Part shown: piece after piece, positions 58,160 to 64,000 of the stretch
Position numbering within the stretch: position 1 is the stretch's first letter
Layout of the letters: every line of letters begins with the position of its first letter
Source: CAWBYL01 sp963793025
GTDB taxonomy: Bacteria > Actinomycetota > Acidimicrobiia > Acidimicrobiales > Acidimicrobilacustridaceae
Direction: 5' to 3'
Length of the DNA: 64,000 nt
Assembly: GCA_963793025.1 (NCBI GenBank)
Contig: CAWBYL010000004.1
Span: 62,001 to 126,000, forward strand
Translations under genes and position numbers: made by a program
Notes under the pieces: model-generated
What the model was told of the DNA's origin: nothing
Seen by the model: the letters and a program-made list of their open reading frames with translations, nothing else
Database searches by the model: none

Positions 58160-59362
58160 TCAGCGGGCGAGGATCGTGCACGAGCCGTGCCCGAACAGAC
58201 CCTGGTTGATGGCCAGACCAACGGTGGCTCCGTCGACCTGGTGACCCTCGCAGCGACCCTGCAGCTGCCAGGTGAGCTCACAGACCTGGGCGATGGCCTG
58301 GGCCGGGATGGCCTCGCCGAACGACGAGAGCCCTCCCGACGCGTTGACCGGGATACGACCGCCGATGGCCGTGTCACCGTTGCGGACCAGCTTGGCGCCC
58401 TCGCCCTGCTCGCACAGCCCGATGTTCTCGTACCAGTCGAGCTCGAGGGCGGTGGACAGGTCGTAGACCTCGGCGCAGCTGAGGTCGTCGGGCCCGATGC
58501 CGGCCTGCTCGAAGGCGTTGTGGGCGACGGAGTCCTTGAACCCGAGGGCGGGAGGGACGACCACGGCGTGGGAGTCGGTGGCGATGTCGGGGAGCTCGAG
58601 GCGGACCTGCGGGTACGTCGGTGTGGTGTTGGACACCGCCTTGATGCGCACCGTGCCCTCGAGGGTTCCGAGCTTGGCCTTGGCGTACTCGGGCGTGCAG
58701 ACGATGAGAGCGGCGGCCCCGTCGGACGTGGCGCACACGTCGAGCAGCCGCAACGGGTCGCTCACGATCGGCGACGAGGCGAAGTCCTCGAGGCTGAACT
58801 CCTTGCGGAAACGGGCGTAGGGGTTGTGCACCCCGGCCTTGGAGTTCTTCACCTTCACGAGGGCGAAGTCCTCCGACGTGTCGCCGAAGACGTCGATGCG
58901 GCGGCGGGCGTTGAGGGCGAAGAACGCCGGGTTGGTGGCCCCGAGGAGGTGGAACCGTTGCCAGTCCGGGTCCTCCTTGCGCTCGCCGCCCACGGGGGCG
59001 AAGAAGCCCTTCGGGGTGGTGTCGGCGCCGATGACCATGGCCACGTCGGCGAAGCCGGCGAGCAGCTGGGCCCGGGCCGACTGCAGGGCCTGGGCCCCTG
59101 ACGCGCACGCTGCGTAGGACGACGAGATCTGGGCACCGGTCCAGCCGAGGGCCTGGGAGAACGTCGACGCCGCGACGAAACCCGGGTAGCCGTTGCGGAT
59201 GGTGTCGGCCCCGGCCACGAACTCGATGTCGCGCCAGGCCACGTCGGCGTCGGCCAACGCCTCGCGCGCGGCGACCAGGCCGTACTCCACGAAGTTGCGG
59301 CCCCACTTGCCCCACGGGTGCATGCCCGCGCCGAGCACGACGAGATCACGGTCGTCGCTCAT
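58160..59362 (-). CDS. Lipid-transfer-type thiolase (Ltp-like)
   Basis: This 400-residue thiolase-like protein starts at ATG 59362, overlapping the DUF35 gene upstream by 4 nt. The Cys nucleophile lies in SYAACASGAQALQSA, and the conserved CATSDGAAALIV, SCAEVYDLSTALEL and C-terminal GHGSCTILAR are present, but the usual GHPxGATG is replaced by SSFGEAIPAQA. It resembles Ltp1-type proteins of actinobacteria, which work with a DUF35 partner. Its role may be retro-Claisen/thiolytic cleavage or an aldol-type step of steroid side chain or ring products. Which one is uncertain. Confidence 0.83.
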   Translation of the reverse strand: MSDDRDLVVLGAGMHPWGKWGRNFVEYGLVAAREALADADVAWRDIEFVAGADTIRNGYPGFVAASTFSQALGWTGAQISSSYAACASGAQALQSARAQLLAGFADVAMVIGADTTPKGFFAPVGGERKEDPDWQRFHLLGATNPAFFALNARRRIDVFGDTSEDFALVKVKNSKAGVHNPYARFRKEFSLEDFASSPIVSDPLRLLDVCATSDGAAALIVCTPEYAKAKLGTLEGTVRIKAVSNTTPTYPQVRLELPDIATDSHAVVVPPALGFKDSVAHNAFEQAGIGPDDLSCAEVYDLSTALELDWYENIGLCEQGEGAKLVRNGDTAIGGRIPVNASGGLSSFGEAIPAQAIAQVCELTWQLQGRCEGHQVDGATVGLAINQGLFGHGSCTILAR

Positions 59363-59811
59363 TCGGAAGCTCCTTCCGGGGTGGCGGGCGCCCAGGTCCA
59401 GACCCAGTGGTCGACTCCGTCGTCGTCGCGGAACAGCACCTGGAGGTCGACCTCGACCTCCATGCCGATCTCGAGGTCGGCGCCCATGACCCCTCTGGCG
59501 ACCTGGCCGAGGATGACGAGGCCCTCCGCCTCGAGCTCGACGGCGGCGAGGGCGTAGGGCTCGAACGGATCAGCGGCCACGTACGGCGGCGGCGGGGCGT
59601 AGTGGTTCTCGGTGTAGGACCACACCCGACCCCGGGGCGAGAGCGGCGTGGGCTCGAGCTCGGTGGAGGCGCACTCGGGGTTGGGGCACGCGCCGGAGCG
59701 GGGAGGGAACACGTAGGTGCCGCAGCTGGTGCACCGGGCGCCGATGAGCTGGTACGGCTCCTCGACCGTGAACCACCCCTCGACCGCGGGGACTCGTTCA
59801 GTCGTTGTCAC
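59359..59811 (-). CDS. DUF35 OB-fold/zinc-ribbon protein, partner of the thiolase
   Basis: This 150-residue protein starts at GTG 59811. Its N-terminal zinc ribbon has CTSCGTYVFPPRSGACPNPEC, giving a C-x2-C...C-x4-C set, and the OB fold follows (GRVWSYTENHYAPPPPY, EGLVILGQV). DUF35 proteins bind CoA substrates and form complexes with Ltp-type thiolases and aldolases; the ATGA overlap with the next gene supports that. An operator lies 8 nt upstream on a leaderless promoter. The zinc ribbon here contrasts with the zinc-less DUF35 domain in the fusion at 50673. Confidence 0.87.
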   Translation of the reverse strand: MTTTERVPAVEGWFTVEEPYQLIGARCTSCGTYVFPPRSGACPNPECASTELEPTPLSPRGRVWSYTENHYAPPPPYVAADPFEPYALAAVELEAEGLVILGQVARGVMGADLEIGMEVEVDLQVLFRDDDGVDHWVWTWAPATPEGASE

Positions 59812-59819
59812 CCCGCCAA

Positions 59820-59836
59820 TCTAACGGAACGTCAGA
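59820..59836. promoter_or_regulatory. 17-bp palindromic operator, site 7
   Basis: TCTAACGGAACGTCAGA (plus strand) has one mismatch. It ends 8 nt before the GTG of the DUF35 gene (59811, minus). Reading toward that gene a TAGATT box overlaps the operator's edge, 6 nt from the start. Confidence 0.78.
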
Positions 59837-59962
59837 TTTTCGGCGAAGCCACTCGGGGTCGTCGGCCCCGCCGCGTGGCACGGTCGGCGGGGGCTCCGCG
59901 ACCTCGCGGCGGCGGCGAGCCGCAGGCGGATGACCCTCCCGAGCCGGCGCCGAGCGCACCGG

Positions 59963-59968
59963 TAACGT
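59963..59968 (+). promoter_or_regulatory. Candidate -10 box of a leaderless transcript (corA)
   Basis: TAACGT ends 7 nt before the GTG at 59976, with no ribosome binding site between. Confidence 0.5.
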
Positions 59969-59975
59969 CGTCGTC

Positions 59976-60950
59976 GTGCTCGTCGACTGTGCCGCCTATC
60001 GAAACGGTGAGCGGGTGGGGGGTCGCCTCGAGGTGCCGGAGGGTGTTCGCCTCGCTCGTGCCGCGGACACCTTCGTCTGGCTCGGCCTCCGGATCCCGAC
60101 CGAGGCGGAGCTGTCGGATGCCTTCGAGTGCTTCGACATCGAGGAACCTTCGGTCGAAGAGGTCCTCCAGGCCCACGAACGTCCGGTGCTGGCGGTGGAG
60201 GACGACGCCACCTCGCTCGTGCTGCGCACCGCCCGGTACGACACGTCGCTCGAGCAGGTGAAGCTCGGCGAGATGTCGGTGCTGGTCGGCCACGACTTCG
60301 TGATCAGCGTGCGCCACGGGCAGGCCAGCCCGCTGGCCGGGCTGCGCCTCCGCCTCGAGAAGGATCCGGAGTATCTGGCCCTCGGCCCCCAGGCGGTGCT
60401 CGCCTCCATCGTCGAGCAGGTGGTCGACGACTACCAACCGGCGCTCGACGGCTTCGAGCGCACCGCTCTCGAGGTGGAGTCCGACGTCTTCGGGGGCGCG
60501 GTGGGCAACCGGTCGGCCCGACGCATCTACAACCTGCGTCGGGAGGTGCGGGAGCTCCTGGTGGCAGTGGAGGCCCTCGAGGAGCCGCTGGCCCGACTCC
60601 TGCGGCGGATGCGCGGTCGCTGGGACTCCGAGGTGCTGGGCACGTTGGAGGAGGCCTACGACCAGCTCAACCGGGCCGTCAGCCGGGCCCGATCGCTCTC
60701 CGACCTGCTGGCCAGCGCCCTCGACGCCAACCTGGCCCAGATCTCGGTCCAGCAGAACGAGGACATGCGCAAGATCTCGGCGTGGGTCGCCATCGCCGCC
60801 GTCCCGACCATGATCGCCGGCATCTACGGCATGAACTTCGAGGAGATGCCGGAGCTGCGGTCCGCTTACGGGTACCCGATCGTCATCGGGTTCATGATCC
60901 TGGTGTGCCTGTTCCTCTACCGGCGCTTCCGCCGGGCGGGCTGGCTCTGA
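59976..60950 (+). CDS. corA: CorA-family magnesium/divalent cation channel
   Basis: This 324-residue protein starts at GTG 59976. The N-terminal part is the cytoplasmic funnel, with the long stalk helix containing RRIYNLRREVRELL and SLSDLLASALDANLAQISVQQNEDMRKIS. Two membrane helices at the C-terminus flank the signature YGMNF, and the last residues are basic (YRRFRRAGWL). The family forms pentameric Mg2+ channels in the inner membrane. Length and motif are normal. It is not functionally linked to the neighbours. Its 3' end overlaps the HNH gene by 59 nt on the opposite strand. Confidence 0.93.
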   Translation: MLVDCAAYRNGERVGGRLEVPEGVRLARAADTFVWLGLRIPTEAELSDAFECFDIEEPSVEEVLQAHERPVLAVEDDATSLVLRTARYDTSLEQVKLGEMSVLVGHDFVISVRHGQASPLAGLRLRLEKDPEYLALGPQAVLASIVEQVVDDYQPALDGFERTALEVESDVFGGAVGNRSARRIYNLRREVRELLVAVEALEEPLARLLRRMRGRWDSEVLGTLEEAYDQLNRAVSRARSLSDLLASALDANLAQISVQQNEDMRKISAWVAIAAVPTMIAGIYGMNFEEMPELRSAYGYPIVIGFMILVCLFLYRRFRRAGWL

Positions 60951-62352
60951 CCTCCAGCAGCGACGGCGGCGCGCCCGGCTCCCAGATCGGGGTCGGCAGT
61001 GAGTGGAGACGTCGACGGATGAGCTCGTCCTCCTCGGCGCGGGTGAGCTCGCCCGGTCGCCGTCGTCGGGGCGGCGACGGGGGAGCGGTGCCCGGCGGGC
61101 CGGTCTCGCGGACCCGGCCACGGGGGTTGGTGATCCGGAGGAGGCCGTCGGGGTCGAGCTCGGTGCTCCAGCCCGGCTTGTGGAACAGGTGGTGGTGGTA
61201 GCGGCACAGGAGGACCAGGTTGTCGACCGACGTGGGTCCGCCGAGGGCCCAGGGCGTCACGTGGTGGATGTCACCGTGGCGGGCCGCTCGGCGACAGCCC
61301 GGCGCCCGGCAGTGCTGGTCACGGGCGGTGACGGCTCGGGTGAGGTGCTTGGGCACGCTGCGGGTCGACCGCCCGTGGTCGAGCACGCGCCCGTCGGCGG
61401 TGAGGAGCCGTTCGAGGACCGAGTCGCAGGCGAGGGCGGTGAGGGCCACACCCCGGAGGCGGATGTCGTCGAGGGTGGTCGCGGCGCCCGGGTCGTCGAG
61501 GGCGGCGTGGAACCAGGCCCGCTCGACCGCCGACGCCCCGTGCGTGTCGCAGTAGGAGTCGACGGCGTCGGGGTCATCGATCCCGGCCCCCCGCAGGGAG
61601 GCGGCGAGCAGTTCCAGCACATCGGCGGTGATGGTGACGTGGGGATGGTGCCGGCCGGTGTCGGTGGCGTGGTCGTGGTGGTCGAGCCCGAACCGGGCCA
61701 GGTCGACGAGGGCGTCGGCTCGTCGCTGGGCGGGGGTTCGGCGCGCCTCGCAGTCCTCGTCGTCCGGGCGCTCGAAGACGCGCAGGGCGGCGCTGACGAT
61801 GGCGTGGGCCTCGGGATCGAGATCGCCGTCGAGCCGGCCCCGACCACCGAAGGTCTCGGACAGGAACAGGCCCGACGGCTGCTCGGCGAAGTCCCCGGCA
61901 TCGTCGTCGGCCTCGGCCCTGAACACCCAGTCGCGCACCGCCTGCAGGGTGGTGTCGACGTCGAGGCCCGAGATCTGTTCGACGACGGAGTCGGCCTCGG
62001 CGGCGAAGCGGGCCACGAACCGCACCGGGACCTCGCCCACGGCCACGTCGACCTGGGCCCCGGCGATGCGGCCCCCGCGCCAGGCCGCCTTCAGCGCGGG
62101 CCAGGATGCGAGCCGGGCGCTGCGCTTGGCCACCCGCCGGGAGTCGGCCGAGGTGAGGGTGGCCTCGTCGTGGAGCCACGAGCCCATGGACCCTGCCCCC
62201 CGGTCGCGCCACAGCTCGGCGTCGGCGAAGGCCACCTCGGCCTCGGCGATCTTGGCCGCCCAACGGTCGAGCAGTCGTCGTGCCTCCACGATGGCGTCGG
62301 CGTCGGCGGGGACTTCTGCCGCCTCGATCGCCTCCGCCATCCCCGTGAACAT
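60892..62352 (-). CDS. DUF222-HNH endonuclease (13E12-repeat-type)
   Basis: This 486-residue protein starts at ATG 62352. The N-terminal helical DUF222 domain (about 1-330) is followed by an HNH nuclease motif with zinc cysteines: CRAPGC, HGDIHHVTPWALGG and NLVLLCRYHHHLFHK. The C-terminal 70 residues are Pro/Arg-rich and reach into the 3' end of corA. These genes occur in many copies in actinobacterial genomes (13E12 repeat family of mycobacteria) and may be selfish or act in DNA repair; their biological role is not settled. A long open frame continues upstream to 63861 but is antisense to the synthetase and not part of it. Confidence 0.9.
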   Translation of the reverse strand: MFTGMAEAIEAAEVPADADAIVEARRLLDRWAAKIAEAEVAFADAELWRDRGAGSMGSWLHDEATLTSADSRRVAKRSARLASWPALKAAWRGGRIAGAQVDVAVGEVPVRFVARFAAEADSVVEQISGLDVDTTLQAVRDWVFRAEADDDAGDFAEQPSGLFLSETFGGRGRLDGDLDPEAHAIVSAALRVFERPDDEDCEARRTPAQRRADALVDLARFGLDHHDHATDTGRHHPHVTITADVLELLAASLRGAGIDDPDAVDSYCDTHGASAVERAWFHAALDDPGAATTLDDIRLRGVALTALACDSVLERLLTADGRVLDHGRSTRSVPKHLTRAVTARDQHCRAPGCRRAARHGDIHHVTPWALGGPTSVDNLVLLCRYHHHLFHKPGWSTELDPDGLLRITNPRGRVRETGPPGTAPPSPPRRRRPGELTRAEEDELIRRRLHSLPTPIWEPGAPPSLLEVRASPPGGSAGRGTGTPGS

Positions 62353-62440
62353 GAGATCGAGTCTAGCGAACGCACGCGGCGCATGACAACGATGAAAGCC
62401 AGATCTTCTCGTAGATCGGGAGATCGACCAGGACGGGGCA

Positions 62441-64000
62441 CTAGCTGCGGCCGGCGCGATCGACGAAGGCGTCGAGGGCGGTGGGGTCGGAGAGCGAGCC
62501 GCGGCTGGCGACCTCGTCGGCCGGCGCGCCGAGCAGGATGCGCTTGACCGGTACCTCGAGCTTCTTGCCCGAGTGGGTGCGGGGGATGGCCGGGACCTCG
62601 ATGACCTCGTCGGGGACGTGGCGAGGCGACAGCACGGTGCGCAGGTCGGCGCCGATGCGATCGACGAGGGCGTCGTCGAGCGTCGTTCCCGGGTCGAGGG
62701 CGACGAACAGCAGCAGGCGGCCCGGGCCGCCACCGTCGTCCTCCAAGTGCACCACCAGGCTGTCCCGCGACACCGGGCACCGCCTCCACGACCGCGTAGA
62801 ACTCGCTGGTGCCGAGACGGACCCCGCCGCGGTTCAGGGTGGCGTCGGAGCGTCCGGTGATGATGCACGACCCGCGGTCGGTGACGGTGAGCCAGTCGCC
62901 GTGGCACCACACGCCCGGGAAGCGGGAGTAGTAGGCGTCGCGGTAGCGCTGGCCGTCGTCGTCGCCCCAGAAGCGCAGGGGCATGCTGGGCATGGGCGCG
63001 GTGACCACGAGCTCGCCCTGCTCTCCGATCACCGGACGGCCGGACTCGTCGAAGGCCTCCACCCGGGCGCCGAGCTCGCGGCAGCTGATCTCGCCGGCCA
63101 CGACGGGCACCAGCGGGCTCCCGCCGACGAAGGCGGTGCACACGTCGGTGCCACCGCTGATCGACGTGAGCCAGACGGTGGGGAGCTGGGAGTACACCCA
63201 CTCGGAGGCCTCGTTCGGGAGCGGCGCGCCGGTCGACCCGACCGAGCGCAGCGCGCCCAGGTCGCCCACGCCCCGGAGGGAGAGCCCGGCGCGGCGACAC
63301 GACGACAGGAACGGAGCGCCGGCCCCGAAGACGGTCACGCCGGTCTCGGCCGCCAGGCGCCAGAGGGCGCCCAGATCGGGCCAACCGGGGTCGCCGTCGA
63401 ACAGCACGATGGTGGCCCCGACGCACAGACCCGAGACCAGGAAGTTCCACATCATCCAGCCGGTCGTGGTGAACCAGAAGAAGCGGTCGCCGGGCCCGAG
63501 GTCCTGGTGGAGGCCCAGGGCCTTGAGGTGTTCCAGCAGGATGCCGCCGTGGCCGTGGACGATGGCCTTGGGGGGGCCGGTGGTGCCCGAGGAGAAGAGC
63601 ACGTAGAGCGGGTGGTCGAAGGCAACCGGCTCGAAGTCGAGGGGAGCGGCCTCCGCCGTCAGCTCGGCCCAGCCGTCGTCGACGTCGACGACGGCGGTGA
63701 GCGACGGCAGGGCGGCCACGATCTCGTCCACCTCGGCGCGGCGGTCCACGTCCTTGCTCCCGTACCGATAGCCCCTCGACACCAGCAGGACCGCGGGGTC
63801 GAGCTGGCCGAACCGGTCGATCACGCTTCGGGCTCCGAACTCGGGAGGACACGAGGCCCACACCGCGCCCAGGCTGGCCGCGGCCAGGAGGGCGATCACG
63901 GCCTCCGGTCCGTTCGGGAGGTACCCCACGACCCGATCGCCGGATCCGACCCCGAGGCGGGCCAGCCCGAACCGGCAGCGAGCGACCTGGTCGCGCAGGT
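62441..64000 (-). pseudogene. Acetoacetyl-CoA synthetase, truncated by the window edge and frame-broken
   Basis: The minus strand encodes acetoacetate-CoA ligase: FSSGTTGPPKAIVHGHGG (AMP-binding P-loop), FWFTTTGWMMWNF, SISGGTDVC, YRDAYYSRFPGVW, SDATLNRGGVRLGTSEFY, and the C-terminal GKKLEVPVK with the catalytic Lys. The 5' end lies outside the window. After VVEAVPGVA near 62765 the frame breaks; the homology continues in another frame as DSLVVHLEDDGG to the stop at 62441. Removing one C from CCC at 62764-62766 joins them as GVADSLVVHLED. So one extra base inactivates it or is a sequencing error. The enzyme would activate acetoacetate to acetoacetyl-CoA. Confidence 0.85.

Noticed and set aside
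55929..58244. A 771-codon plus-strand frame opposite the GGDEF-EAL gene and fadA6
   Set aside because: No domain similarity; both opposite genes have intact catalytic motifs.
62353..63861. N-terminal extension of the HNH frame into the synthetase gene
   Set aside because: It is an out-of-frame reading of the synthetase on the same strand; the HNH protein has a good ATG at 62352.
1..64000. tRNA, rRNA, CRISPR, insertion sequences, prophage
   Set aside because: No cloverleaf-like sequence, spaced direct repeats, transposase or phage protein was seen on either strand by reading; small RNAs cannot be excluded.

Overview
The window is 64 kb of very GC-rich chromosomal DNA from a lipid- and steroid-degrading actinobacterium. 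Start codons are ATG, GTG and TTG, genes are tightly packed with ATGA/GTGA overlaps, many promoters look leaderless (a TANNNT box about 6-7 nt before the start codon), and F420-type oxidoreductases, a type-2 leuA and a DUF222-HNH gene are present. Together these suggest a member of the Acidimicrobiia or a near relative; the class is an inference, the actinobacterial assignment is firm. No rRNA, tRNA, CRISPR array, insertion sequence or prophage was seen. No gene-free stretch exceeds 300 nt.

Layout. 1-6325: the tail of a LivF ATPase, a small membrane protein, and SDR/epimerase operons. 6432-15332: a paired acyl-CoA dehydrogenase, a D-aminoacylase-type amidohydrolase, an LLM oxidoreductase, aldehyde and alcohol dehydrogenases, and a cyclase. 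15463-22588: a complete HAAT/Liv-type ABC importer (two tandem lipoprotein binding proteins, a fused LivH-LivM, LivG, LivF, and a second copy of the small membrane protein). 22736-33291: a steroid C/D-ring (HIP) degradation cluster with fadE30, ipdF, a phosphotransferase-like gene, an SDR, echA20, ipdA, ipdB, ipdC, a MaoC protein and a lipocalin-like protein. 33343-35236: a leucine attenuator and leuA. 35335-37963: a small ORF, a SnoaL-like protein, a lipoprotein and a 2OG-oxygenase-like protein. 38094-44703: a second importer with unusual architecture (a LivH-LivM-LivG single-chain fusion, an MFS-LivF fusion and a divergent binding protein). 44773-50557: a CoA transferase, molybdopterin oxidoreductase, LLM oxidoreductase and P450. 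50673-54016: an HMG-CoA-synthase-like/DUF35 fusion, a thiolase and an SDR. 54084-56831: a GAF-PAS-GAF-GGDEF-EAL regulator. 56967-59811: fadA6, an Ltp-like thiolase and a DUF35 protein. 59976-64000: CorA, a DUF222-HNH protein and a truncated acetoacetyl-CoA synthetase.

How it works together. The importers would bring in hydrophobic carboxylates or steroid fragments (substrate not shown by sequence). FadE30, IpdF, IpdC, EchA20, IpdAB and FadA6 are the enzymes known from mycobacteria and rhodococci to take the last two steroid rings to central metabolites. Seven near-identical 17-bp palindromes (TCTGAC-N5-GTCAGA) lie immediately upstream of these and other catabolic operons, so one unidentified repressor, probably TetR-like and not encoded here, may control the set. 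A second group of CRP-like sites (TGTGA-N6-TCACA variants) marks the importer promoters and the paired acyl-CoA dehydrogenase.

Three genes (the phosphotransferase-like gene, ipdC and the acetoacetyl-CoA synthetase) each carry one apparent extra base that breaks the frame. These may be sequencing indels or real lesions.
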